Of a stretch of 64,000 nt of DNA, positions 17,996-26,418 are shown piece after piece. The notes under the pieces are model-generated. The model worked only from the letters and a program-made list of their open reading frames with translations, was not told where the DNA came from and made no database searches. The stretch is from the NCBI RefSeq assembly GCF_011057975.1, contig NZ_CP049109.1:1519001-1583000 (forward strand), in the 5' to 3' direction. The position numbers and the translations under genes were made by a program. The stretch's first letter is position 1; every line of letters begins with the position of its first letter. Source of the DNA: Sphingosinithalassobacter tenebrarum. Its GTDB lineage: Bacteria; Pseudomonadota; Alphaproteobacteria; Sphingomonadales; Sphingomonadaceae.

Positions 17996-18067
17996 CGAAC
18001 GCTCCATCTCCCCGGACGAGCCGACACGCCCGTACCGGGGCCGATATTCACCTCGCGCGCTGCTATT

Positions 18068-19360
18068 TCAACTGTCGGGTGGTGCCGGCGGCTCCTGTCC
18101 GCGAAGCGGCAGTTGCGACAGCGATATCCAGGGATCGGGAACACGCGCCTTTTGTGCACCATAGCGGGTAAGGCAGTTCATGAAGCCCTTGTCGAACATC
18201 ACCCCTCCGCCGGGTTTGACGCAGCCCGCTTCCTCCCATCCGTCCGCCGTGACCAGCAGCAGCGGCCCGCGTGGATGCTCGATCCGCAGCGCCGAGATCG
18301 ATCCGACCTCGAGCTGGTTGACGACGATGCTTTCGGCGCGCAGCGCGGCGGAAAGCGGGCCGGGCTGGTTGCTGATGGCGGGATCGGGCTCGACCGTAGT
18401 GGGTCCGTTGCGAACGACATAGATGGGCAGCCGTGCGTCGCGATCGACCCAGACGCGGTTGTAGAGCGCATCGAGGATCGCGCGTCTTTCGGTCACCAGC
18501 GCCGCGGTATGCGCCACCGAGGCTTCGAATACGGAGGAGCGCACGCCGCCGTCATAATAGGCGACGCCGTTGATCCGCACCTGCTGGAAGAAAACCGGCA
18601 TCGCCGCCGATGCCAGCGCCGCGCCGGTCAGGCAGGTGCGTGCCTCGCGCCGGGGCAGCTGCGCCAGATCGACTGCGTCGACATATTGGAACCGCCCGTT
18701 CTCGGCGTTGACGAAACCGATCAGCACCGTCTTGCGGCCCTTCAGTGCGCGCAGCCCGTCGAGCATGCAATCGCGCGAGGGATCGTCGATCCGGTCGTCC
18801 GGGCATAGCGCGTTTTCGAGCCGCCTTCGCAACGGCTCCAGCCCGGCGAGCGATCCCCGGAACGCGGCCTGCCAGGCAGGGTTGCGATCGACCACGTCGC
18901 TTTCGCGCACCGGATCATAGGCCGCGAGCAGGCCGTCAAAGGCCTCGGTCGTCGCCACCGAGATGAACAGCGATTGCAATCCGCCGGTGCTGACTCCGGT
19001 GATCACGGTGAATTCGGGCAAGTCGCTGCGCAGCCGCAATTCGTTGAGGTAGCCCGCGCCGAAAGCCCCCCATTGCCCGCCGCCGCTCAGCAGCAGCAGG
19101 ATGGGAGTCGGCGTCGGCGCTTCGGGATGGGCGGGGTCATAATCGGACGGCAGCGTGTTTTCGACGCGCTTGGTCAGCTCCGCCTGTTCGGGGGCCGGCG
19201 CGGTCTGCTCGGCGCCCAGCCCGTGAATTTCGCGTTCGAGCTGCGAATAGGGCAGGTCGCGGCGCATCGTTTCGAAGCTCGGGCAATCGATATCGAGCGC
19301 GCCGCGTGCACAGCCGCTCAAGGTGACGAGCATCAGAAGCCCGAGAAATATCGGTCGCAT
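18068..19360 (-). CDS. Patatin-like phospholipase lipoprotein
   Basis: 430 residues. A lipoprotein signal ends with LVTLSGC (Cys17), placing it on the periplasmic side. The patatin fold shows the oxyanion loop LSGGGQWGAFGAG, the nucleophile elbow GVSTG (G-x-S-x-G) and the Asp of the dyad in YYDGGVR. Both catalytic Ser and Asp are present, so it should be an active lipid acyl hydrolase. The N-terminal 90 residues have no match that I recognise. GGGGGAAG precedes the ATG. Confidence 0.9.
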   Translation of the reverse strand: MRPIFLGLLMLVTLSGCARGALDIDCPSFETMRRDLPYSQLEREIHGLGAEQTAPAPEQAELTKRVENTLPSDYDPAHPEAPTPTPILLLLSGGGQWGAFGAGYLNELRLRSDLPEFTVITGVSTGGLQSLFISVATTEAFDGLLAAYDPVRESDVVDRNPAWQAAFRGSLAGLEPLRRRLENALCPDDRIDDPSRDCMLDGLRALKGRKTVLIGFVNAENGRFQYVDAVDLAQLPRREARTCLTGAALASAAMPVFFQQVRINGVAYYDGGVRSSVFEASVAHTAALVTERRAILDALYNRVWVDRDARLPIYVVRNGPTTVEPDPAISNQPGPLSAALRAESIVVNQLEVGSISALRIEHPRGPLLLVTADGWEEAGCVKPGGGVMFDKGFMNCLTRYGAQKARVPDPWISLSQLPLRGQEPPAPPDS

Positions 19361-19517
19361 GACTTCCCCCCAAGGTTGCGGTGCCGGGCCGGCCCATGTG
19401 CCGGCGTCACCGAGCCGGGCGAGCGTCTGACGGCTCGCCTCGTTGCGATGCTTCCCTGAACCCGGGCATAGCCGTTTCGCTACCGTATCGCCAGTCGAAG
19501 CGCCCCCGAAACGGTTG

Positions 19518-20180
19518 TCAGCTCTCGATCGCCGTCAGGATATCGGCGACGATCCGCGCCGTTGGCCGCATCGCGCCGTCCTGGCTTGCCTGAACCACCG
19601 ACCAGCGGCCGAGCAGGCCGTCACGCGCGATCGCTTCGTAATTGGCGCGTACCCGCTGCTGCAGCGCGACGTCTTCCTCGTGCACGTCATAGCTGCGATC
19701 GGTGTAGCTGCGCTGCGCCTTTTTCAGGATCAGCTCACGGGCCAGATCCCAGGGCGTGTCGAGATAGACGTTTAGCGCGGGCGCGGGCAGGGCGAATTGC
19801 CCGGTTTCGAGTTCGAGGATCCACGCCATCAGCGCGCGCGCCTCTTCAGGCGGGACCTTGGCCCCCTGATAGGCCATGTTCGACGCGACATAGCGATCGA
19901 GCACGACGACATCATTGGTGTCGAGCGCGGCGGTGAGCCGGTCGCGCCACTCGAGCCGGTCGAGCGCATAGAGTACCGCAGCCGCGTTCACGCTCATCGG
20001 TACGTCGAGTTCGTCGGCCAGGAACCGGCCGATCGTCACGCCCGCAACGGTTTCGCCATAGCGGGGAAAGGAAATCAGTTCGGCGCTGCGTCCCTGCGCG
20101 ATCAGCGCTTCGCGCAGGGCATTGGCGGTGGTGTTCTTGCCGACACCGTCCGCGCCTTCGATCGCGACGAGCAAACCCAT
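19518..20180 (-). CDS. tmk: Thymidylate kinase
   Basis: 220 residues. Walker A is IEGADGVGKNTTANAL, where Asn replaces the usual Ser/Thr after Lys (GxxGxGKS/T normally); DRY is seen in VVVLDRYVASNMAYQGA, and YLDTPWDLA follows. It phosphorylates dTMP to dTDP in DNA precursor synthesis. The lid region (LKKAQRSYTDRSYDVHEEDV) is longer and more charged than in E. coli Tmk, resembling the variant Tmk found in some alphaproteobacteria and actinobacteria. If this is a second copy, the housekeeping one is elsewhere. Confidence 0.85.
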   Translation of the reverse strand: MGLLVAIEGADGVGKNTTANALREALIAQGRSAELISFPRYGETVAGVTIGRFLADELDVPMSVNAAAVLYALDRLEWRDRLTAALDTNDVVVLDRYVASNMAYQGAKVPPEEARALMAWILELETGQFALPAPALNVYLDTPWDLARELILKKAQRSYTDRSYDVHEEDVALQQRVRANYEAIARDGLLGRWSVVQASQDGAMRPTARIVADILTAIES

Positions 20181-20254
20181 AACTGCGCAGCCTTTCCCTG
20201 ATGATCGCCAGCGGCCGCTCTAGCATGCTCGCGGGGTGAGTCACGCGGGGGCGT

Positions 20255-21904
20255 TCACCCCTTGGCGGCGAAAAGACGGGGGGCAGGAATGCGCGTGGCC
20301 GGGATGGGGTCGGCCGAAGCGCGATGCGCCTGCGGCAGCCGCGGCGCGTGGCGCGCCAATGCTGCGCGCGCATGCTCGAGCGCCGAGCGCGCGTCGCCGG
20401 GCCGGCCGAACAGATAGCCCTGCGCCAACGGGCAACCCAGCGCCTCCAGCGCTGCAGCCTGGCGCGCATCCTCGACGCCTTCGGCCGTCACGGTCAGCTT
20501 CAGTCCCTCGCTCAGCCGCAGGATTGATGCGATGATCGCGCGGTTCTCCTGCGTTTCGATGTTCTCGACAAAGCTGCGATCGATCTTGACGCGATTGAAC
20601 TGCAGTTCGCGCAGATGCTTGAGGCCCGAATATCCGGTGCCGAAATCGTCGAGCGCGATCTGGACGCCGGCATTGCGCAGCGACGTCAGGATCGCGCGCG
20701 CCGCTTCGAAATCGCCGACCAGCCGGCTTTCGGTGATCTCGACGATCAGCCGTTGCGCGGGAAAGCCGGTTTCGCACAGTGTGCGCAAGATGCGTTCGGG
20801 AAGCCAGCTGTCGGTCAGCTGCAGCGGGGAGATGTTGACCGAGAGAGTCAGTTCGGCCGGCCACTCGCGCGCTTCGCGGCACGCCGCGCTCAGGATGGCG
20901 TAGCTCAGATCTTGGATCAGCCCGACATCCTCTGCGATCGGAATGAAGACATCCGGCGAAACGAATCCGCGCGTCGGGTGGCGCCAGCGCGCCAGACATT
21001 CGAAACCGTGCAGCTTACCCGACCGGAGCGAAACAATCGGCTGGAAATAGGGGATGAATTCCCCCCGCTGAATGCCCGCTCGCATATCGATTTCGAGCGC
21101 GGCGCGGTCATTCATCGCCGCATCCATTTCCGGTTCGAAGAAAGCGAACTTGCCCGGCCCGCTGCGCATCGAACGCTCGCCGGCGAACGCGGCCGCGCGC
21201 AGCAAACGTTCCCCGTCCGCCGGGCAGCTGGGCGTGCCGGCGATTCCGATCGAGGCGGTGAGCTGCACCACTCCGTTACGGAACTGAATGGGCCGGGAAA
21301 TCTCGCGCAGCAGGTCATGCGCCAGCTGCTCGATCGTGTTGGTATCCGAGCGATGCGTGAGGACACATGCGAATTCGTCACCGCTGATCCGCGCGGCGAA
21401 CGCGCGGTTCTCGCACAGCTGTTCCAGCCGGCTACCGATCGTCTTCAACGCATGATCGCCGCATGCGTGGCCGTGCAGGTCGTTTATGGGCCGGAACCTG
21501 TCCAGATCGATCCAGAGGACCGAAGTCCGTTCATCAGGTCCGGCTTGGGCGATGGTTTTGGCGATCGCGTCGAGCATCGAGCCGCGATTGGGCAGCCCGG
21601 AGATCGAATCGAACCGGATCAGCCGTGCGACGCTTTCCTCCGCGCGTGCGCGCAACTCCAGTTCCTGCTTGAGCCGTCGGGTTCGCCGCACCAGCAGCAG
21701 GAGATAGATGAGTGCCGTCGCCATCATCGTGGCGAAGAGCGCGTCGACGAGGTGCCAGCCATAATGGGTGGGCACGATGCTCTCGGAGCCGGCAAGGAGA
21801 TGCGGGGCGAAGGTAGCGAAAAGAAGAATCGGCACCGGAACGACAAGCATGAGCTTGTTCTGATGTCGCGCCGCCCAGTTCCCGATCCTGCCCATAGCCC
21901 CCAC
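20255..21904 (-). CDS. Membrane GGDEF-EAL protein, probable cyclic-di-GMP phosphodiesterase
   Basis: 549 residues. Two membrane segments (about residues 17-38 and 50-72), a GGDEF domain (about 95-250) whose signature reads RISGDEF, i.e. SGDEF instead of GGDEF, then an EAL domain (about 265-515). The EAL catalytic set looks complete: FECLARW, SVNISPLQL, IVEITES, LDDFGTGYSGL, VKIDRSF, TAEGVE and AQGYLFGRP. It therefore most likely degrades cyclic-di-GMP, with the GGDEF half weak or regulatory. Linked to the PilZ gene and flagellar region, suggesting control of the motile-to-sessile switch. Confidence 0.9.
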   Translation of the reverse strand: MGAMGRIGNWAARHQNKLMLVVPVPILLFATFAPHLLAGSESIVPTHYGWHLVDALFATMMATALIYLLLLVRRTRRLKQELELRARAEESVARLIRFDSISGLPNRGSMLDAIAKTIAQAGPDERTSVLWIDLDRFRPINDLHGHACGDHALKTIGSRLEQLCENRAFAARISGDEFACVLTHRSDTNTIEQLAHDLLREISRPIQFRNGVVQLTASIGIAGTPSCPADGERLLRAAAFAGERSMRSGPGKFAFFEPEMDAAMNDRAALEIDMRAGIQRGEFIPYFQPIVSLRSGKLHGFECLARWRHPTRGFVSPDVFIPIAEDVGLIQDLSYAILSAACREAREWPAELTLSVNISPLQLTDSWLPERILRTLCETGFPAQRLIVEITESRLVGDFEAARAILTSLRNAGVQIALDDFGTGYSGLKHLRELQFNRVKIDRSFVENIETQENRAIIASILRLSEGLKLTVTAEGVEDARQAAALEALGCPLAQGYLFGRPGDARSALEHARAALARHAPRLPQAHRASADPIPATRIPAPRLFAAKG

Positions 21905-21976
21905 GCCCGGAATTCCTTTCCATCCTCTATCTAGATGGAAAGCCGGTCCCGCGTCAGTTTGGACTTATGCGGAGCG

Positions 21977-23119
21977 CTATTGAAAGGTTGCGCTAACCAC
22001 TGGGGCAAGCCGAGCGGGATCGCAGTCGTCGAGTGCGATCTCGTAATCGGGGTTCAGCGAGAAGCCGGTCATCCCGCCATCCCGGTTCGATTCCACCGCG
22101 AGCAGCCGCCAGCCAGCCTCCTCGCGCAACAGGACGATGCCGCCCGGCGCGGGAGAGCGGGCCGGATCGGCGACCAGCAGCGTGTGGACCGGCAACCCCG
22201 GACCCAGCACCGCGCGGGTCGTCCGCACGGCAAAGGCATCGGGGCCGACCGCGGTGGGCGTACTCGCGCGCTCCGACGTCCTCTCGGGAGCGATCAGTCC
22301 GCCGGGCAGATTACCCGAATAGACCGGAATTCCCGCGACGGCGGCGGCCGGCGGAGCGGCGGCAGGCGGCGGCGCAGGGCGTGGTGGCGCCGTGCGATCG
22401 GGCCGGGTGCCCCCCAGGGCGCTGCCGTCGGTCACTGCTTCGCGCAGTTGCGCGATGCGTTCGCGGCTGCGTGCAAGCCGTTCCTCGGAACTGGATACGT
22501 CGGCAAGGAAATCGTCCAGCTCGCCACGTTCATAACGATCGACAACCCGTGCGCGCAGTGCGGCTTCGTCCCGCACGCCGAAGAGCGAATAGAGCGCTTG
22601 GCGCACCGCCGCGTTCCAGCGCGGGAATGTCTTCTGCGCATTTTCCAGTCGCGACAGATTGACCGGCGGCAGTCCGTGATCGCGTTCGATCGCCGCGATG
22701 GTGAGTGCCGCGTCCTGCGAGCGCAGCGCGCGCACTGCGGCGCCGAGCAGCACCGCGAAGCGTTCCTCGGCAAGATCGACGTCGCTGCTGTCGCGAAACG
22801 GCTCGGCCCAGCGTGCGATGTCGAAATCGGGTGCGCCGATATCAATCAGCAATTCGACCGGGGCAACGCCGAGCGCCGCACCGATCGCGCGCAATTCCTC
22901 CGCTCGCGCGATGACTTCGCCGCGCTCGATCTTGGACAGGCGGATATAGGGAATATCGGGAATCGATGCCGAAAGCGGCAGCAACTTGGGATAGCCGCGT
23001 GAGCGGCGCAGTTCGCGCATGCGATTGGGAAATACGACCGCGCGATACAAATCGATGGGAATATGTGCCGCCGTGACAATGGCGGCGCCATTGTCGCCAC
23101 TGGCCGCGCTGCTCTTCAT
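21977..23119 (-). CDS. Helix-turn-helix (XRE-like) regulator with variable C-terminal domain
   Basis: About 380 residues. Near residue 30-85 there is an XRE-like helix-turn-helix (RMRELRRSRG, IRLSKIERGEVIARAEELRAIGAALGV), and near 150 a second related segment (HGLPPVNLSRLENAQKTFPRW). A Pro/Ala-rich linker (PRPAPPPAAAPPAAA) separates a C-terminal domain of about 130 residues (IPVYSG to the end) that recalls a peptidase S24-like or sensor fold but has no catalytic pair I can confirm. ATG 23119 with GGAGG and GAAGGG upstream was preferred to TTG 23137. Target unknown; it is adjacent to the flagellar region. Confidence 0.65.
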   Translation of the reverse strand: MKSSAASGDNGAAIVTAAHIPIDLYRAVVFPNRMRELRRSRGYPKLLPLSASIPDIPYIRLSKIERGEVIARAEELRAIGAALGVAPVELLIDIGAPDFDIARWAEPFRDSSDVDLAEERFAVLLGAAVRALRSQDAALTIAAIERDHGLPPVNLSRLENAQKTFPRWNAAVRQALYSLFGVRDEAALRARVVDRYERGELDDFLADVSSSEERLARSRERIAQLREAVTDGSALGGTRPDRTAPPRPAPPPAAAPPAAAVAGIPVYSGNLPGGLIAPERTSERASTPTAVGPDAFAVRTTRAVLGPGLPVHTLLVADPARSPAPGGIVLLREEAGWRLLAVESNRDGGMTGFSLNPDYEIALDDCDPARLAPVVSATFQ

Positions 23120-23191
23120 GTCGCCCTTCGCCTCCAATCCCTAATCTATCTTGGAGCGAATTGGTGAACAAGCGGTTCTTTGCGCGCTTCC

Positions 23192-23710
23192 TTAATGGAT
23201 GAGCGAAGACGTGCGTCGGCAGGTCAGCAGCGCGGCGGGCCCGGTTCCGGCAACCGGCCGGATTTCGCGCAACGCGAAGCGGCAGCCGGCCATTTCGCCG
23301 AACCAGCCGGGGGCGAATGGGTCGGGACGTTCGGGAGCGAAGGCGACGCCCGTGCCGTCGGTGATGATGCCCAGTGTCGCCGGAGCCGCCTCTGGCGGCC
23401 AGCGGCCGGCAAGCCAGTCGATCAGGGCGGCGGAGCTGCGCTGGAGCGCGCCTTCGCCGCTGCCGACCGGGCTGAAATCCTCTCGCGATGCATCGATCCG
23501 GGCGACAAGTTCGAACCGGTCGCTCCACCAGCCCAGGCGCAGCGTTTCGCCGGCGCGGGCGGCTCCCAACAGCAGGCGCGGATCGGGTGCAAGCAGTGTC
23601 GCGGCGCTGCCGGCGACGCGCCGGGCGAGCACCGACAGGCGGCGATTGTGGCGGAAATGCCCCGCTGCTTCGAAGGCATCGGCGGCGGGCGTGACTAGGC
23701 GAACCGGCAC
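23192..23710 (-). CDS. Unknown protein, candidate member of the flagellar regulon
   Basis: 172 residues from a GTG start (MPVRLVTPAADAFEAAGHF). No signal peptide or membrane segment and no motif that I recognise; it contains LLLGAARAGETLRLGWWSDRFELVARID and ends in LREIRPVAG with a basic tail. The reason to keep it is its promoter: the motif CCTATAAT that precedes flagellar genes lies 33 bases upstream of the start. It is the last gene on the minus strand before the HTH regulator. Function unknown. Confidence 0.6.
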   Translation of the reverse strand: MPVRLVTPAADAFEAAGHFRHNRRLSVLARRVAGSAATLLAPDPRLLLGAARAGETLRLGWWSDRFELVARIDASREDFSPVGSGEGALQRSSAALIDWLAGRWPPEAAPATLGIITDGTGVAFAPERPDPFAPGWFGEMAGCRFALREIRPVAGTGPAALLTCRRTSSLIH

Positions 23711-23742
23711 TGGTTGGGATCCCTCGGGCTTCTCTTGTTCTC

Positions 23743-23750
23743 ATTATAGG
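23743..23750 (-). promoter_or_regulatory. CCTATAAT motif upstream of the unknown 23710 gene
   Basis: Minus-strand CCTATAAT, 33 bases before the GTG at 23710. No -35 box is evident: the 30 bases further upstream are almost pure G+C. One of twelve occurrences of the motif in this window, see findings. Confidence 0.6.
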
Positions 23751-23789
23751 AGAGTGGCGCGCCGCCGTCCGGCGCCGCGCCTCGGGGGA

Positions 23790-24839
23790 TCAGTGACGCG
23801 TGGCAGCGGCCGGCGCGGCGAAGAGTTCGGAGAAGCCTGCTTCAAGGCCGGCATGCATCGCTGCCTCGGCCGGAAGCGCGGCGGGGTCGATCGCCACTAC
23901 GCGGGTCAGGCGGTTATGCGCGTTGTCGGCGTTCGGCAGGAGCGGCGCGGCCGACTGCTTTTCGGCGGCGCGGCGCGGTTTGGGACGCGCCGGCGCAGCG
24001 GTCTTGTATTCGGCCATAACGGCAAAGCGCGGGTCGGTCGCGGCTAGCTCGGCCATTGCCTTGGTTGCGCGCTTGGTGATCTGGCGCACGCGTTCCTTGG
24101 TCACGCCGGTATCGTTGGCGAGATCGTCGAGCGTTGCGGCTTCGAACACGCGGCGCGCGACGATTTCGCGGTCGCGTTCGAGCTTGGCTTCGAGCTTTTC
24201 CAGCTCCTCGGGGTCGATCCCGTGCGTCGCGAGGCGAAGGCGCGGGCCGTCATTCTGAACGCGTTCGCGGCGCTTGGGACGCGGGCGGCGGCGCAGCTGC
24301 TCCATGCCAACCTTGCGCAGGTGGTCGACATAGGCGTCGACCAGCGCGTCGATGGCGTTGTCGGCCAGGAAATCGGAAGCACCGGCTTCGGTGCGTTCTT
24401 CGGCGAACTCGTCTTCGATCAGCGTTTCGGGCGACATTTCCTCGCCGTCGGCGCTGGTGGCCAGCGCGTTGAGCGAAACGGTGGTGGCCTCGACCTTCTT
24501 CGCCGAGGGGCGCTGGTCGGTCATAAGGCGGAAGCGCAGGCTCTGCAGTTCGCCGCGAAGCTGCCAGTTGATGAAGGTCGTGAACTGGGCCTTGGAAGGG
24601 TCATAGGCCTGAATCGCACGGTGCACTGCGATCGCGCAGCACTGCTCGGCATCCTCCCAATGGGCGGTCAGGCCGTACTGACGGATGAAATGGCGGATGC
24701 GCGGTGCGATCAGCTTGAGGATATCGGCATAGGCGCGGTCCACATTGGCGCGCTGGCGCCGGGTCTGCTCGCCGTCCTTCGGCATGTTTTCCAGAACCGA
24801 AGCGACTGCGGCTTCAAGAGCGATCGTGACTTTGGACAT
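23790..24839 (-). CDS. Divergent sigma-70-family protein inside the flagellar region
   Basis: 349 residues. The region 2-like part (about residues 50-105) reads WEDAEQCCAIAVHRAIQAYD then SKAQFTTFINWQLRGELQS, following the core-binding and promoter-melting helices of sigma factors. A region 4-like helix-turn-helix is at about 240-270: TLDDLANDTGVTKERVRQITKRATKAM. A charged linker without a clear region 3 lies between, and a basic, Ala-rich C-terminal tail of about 75 residues follows. It is neither RpoD, RpoH nor FliA by its motifs. Placed between flagellar-linked genes, it is a candidate to read the TATAAT-type promoters nearby. Role inferred. Confidence 0.7.
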   Translation of the reverse strand: MSKVTIALEAAVASVLENMPKDGEQTRRQRANVDRAYADILKLIAPRIRHFIRQYGLTAHWEDAEQCCAIAVHRAIQAYDPSKAQFTTFINWQLRGELQSLRFRLMTDQRPSAKKVEATTVSLNALATSADGEEMSPETLIEDEFAEERTEAGASDFLADNAIDALVDAYVDHLRKVGMEQLRRRPRPKRRERVQNDGPRLRLATHGIDPEELEKLEAKLERDREIVARRVFEAATLDDLANDTGVTKERVRQITKRATKAMAELAATDPRFAVMAEYKTAAPARPKPRRAAEKQSAAPLLPNADNAHNRLTRVVAIDPAALPAEAAMHAGLEAGFSELFAAPAAATRH

Positions 24840-24932
24840 CCTCTGTCCCCCTGCTTGTTGTCAGCGGCCCCCTGGCTGCCGTTCACAAGCAGGAAATTGC
24901 ACCGGCGCTCCTAAAAGAATCTTAACCGATCC

Positions 24933-24952
24933 TATATGTAGTCCTACATATA
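24933..24952. promoter_or_regulatory. Perfect palindrome upstream of the sigma-like gene
   Basis: TATATGTAG-TC-CTACATATA, 9-base arms, 94 to 113 bases before the sigma-like start and 11 bases past the chemoreceptor stop. It has no T tract, so an operator for the sigma-like gene is as likely as a terminator. Confidence 0.5.
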
Positions 24953-24962
24953 AGTAATCGCC

Positions 24963-26306
24963 TCAGGCCGCACGCAGTTGCGCGAGGAAGGCCTGCACCG
25001 CCTGCGAAAGCGTATCCGCCTGGCCGGCAAGGTGCGAAGCGGAGCCGGACACCTCGCGCGCCGCCCCGACATTGGTTTCGGAGGAATGGCTGACGCGAAC
25101 GATATTCTCGGAAACCTCGTGAGCGGCCTGCGCGGTCTGCTGAACGTTGCGACTGATATCGGCAGTGGCGGCGTTTTGCTGATCCACTGCATTGGCGATG
25201 GTCGCGGCGATTTCGGCCACTTCGTTAACAGTTCCCGAAATCGATTCGATGGCGGCCACAGCCTCGCGCGTCGATTGCTGCAGTTCGCGGACATGGTTCT
25301 CGATTTCGCCAGTAGCCGCCGCGGTTTTGTCGGCGAGATATTTCACTTCGACCGCGACGACGTCGAATGCCTTTCCGGCCTCGCCCGCCCGCGCGGCCTC
25401 GATCGAGGCGTTGAGCGCGAGCATGTTGGTCTTGCCCGCGATCTGGCCGATCAGCGTGACGATCGCGCCGATCCGCTCGGCGCCCTCGGACAGCGCGCGA
25501 ACGATCCTGTCGGTTTCCCGAGCATTCGCAGCGGCGCGTTTGGAAGTGGCCGAGGAATTGGTCACCTGCTCGCGGATCATGTTGATCGAAGCCGAAAGCT
25601 GCTCGGCCGAAGCCGCCGCGGTCTGTAGTCCGGCGCTGGCCTGTTCTGCCGCCGCCGCCACGGTTCCGGCGCGCGTATTGGAATCTGCCGTATTGTCCGA
25701 AACGGTGCGCGCGGATGCTTCGAGCTGGCTCGCGGCCGAAGCGATCTGCCCGGTGACGACGCCGACCTTGGCTTCGAACGCGCTGGCGAGTGCTTCCAGC
25801 TTCCGTCCATATTCGAGTTCATTTTCCTCGAGATAGACCGAGGTCGCCAGTTCCATGTCGATCAGCGCGGCCTGGTTGAGCGCCGCGATCAGTCGCGTAC
25901 ATTTGCGCGAATTGCCGCCGAAACGGCGCGTGCAGCGTTCGCCGACACGCTCGAACATCTCGGCGAGAATGAAGGAATAGCCCCCGATATACCAGCGCGG
26001 GTCCAGCCCGATGCGGCTGTGCATGCGGCCGATCCGGCGCACCGATTCGACATAGGCAGCATCGAATCTGCCCGAAAAGAGCTGGAGCCAGTGCGTTTCC
26101 TGTGCCTTTGCCGCGCGCCGGCTGGCTTCCGCGCTGTCGAACATCGCCTGCAGGCTGGGCCATTCGGCGACATTGGCATAGAATTTCTGTAGCAGCCCAG
26201 GAAGCTCTTCGCGGACCATCGGCAGTGCTTCTGCCAGGATGGCGCGGCGATCTTCGCCAAGTCCGACAAACCGAAGCCGGTCCGCGATTTCGGATTCAAT
26301 CGACAT
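24963..26306 (-). CDS. Globin-coupled methyl-accepting chemotaxis protein (HemAT-like)
   Basis: Soluble aerotaxis-type receptor of 447 residues. Residues 1-175 are a globin-coupled sensor: [12 protein letters not shown], then [20 protein letters not shown], where His96 is the expected proximal heme ligand. The rest is a signalling coiled coil with the conserved hairpin tip [34 protein letters not shown]. No transmembrane segment. It should bind oxygen and signal through CheA/CheW to the flagellar motor. ATG 26306 was chosen; it follows a CCTATAAT motif by 47 bases, so the receptor appears to be switched on with the flagellum. Confidence 0.92.
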   Translation of the reverse strand: MSIESEIADRLRFVGLGEDRRAILAEALPMVREELPGLLQKFYANVAEWPSLQAMFDSAEASRRAAKAQETHWLQLFSGRFDAAYVESVRRIGRMHSRIGLDPRWYIGGYSFILAEMFERVGERCTRRFGGNSRKCTRLIAALNQAALIDMELATSVYLEENELEYGRKLEALASAFEAKVGVVTGQIASAASQLEASARTVSDNTADSNTRAGTVAAAAEQASAGLQTAAASAEQLSASINMIREQVTNSSATSKRAAANARETDRIVRALSEGAERIGAIVTLIGQIAGKTNMLALNASIEAARAGEAGKAFDVVAVEVKYLADKTAAATGEIENHVRELQQSTREAVAAIESISGTVNEVAEIAATIANAVDQQNAATADISRNVQQTAQAAHEVSENIVRVSHSSETNVGAAREVSGSASHLAGQADTLSQAVQAFLAQLRAA

Positions 26307-26353
26307 GCACTGTAACTCCAGACCAGGAACACGGTCATTCAAACCTAAATCAA

Positions 26354-26361
26354 ATTATAGG
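26354..26361 (-). promoter_or_regulatory. CCTATAAT motif upstream of the globin-coupled receptor
   Basis: Minus-strand CCTATAAT followed by an AT-rich stretch and the ATG at 26306. Further upstream is TACGGACCCG (26382-26391), which partly recurs as the palindrome at 45211-45224. Confidence 0.6.
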
Positions 26362-26418
26362 ATGATATACGGAGTTGCGTGCGGGTCCGTAGCTGTACGG
26401 AGATGGTTTACGCGGCGT

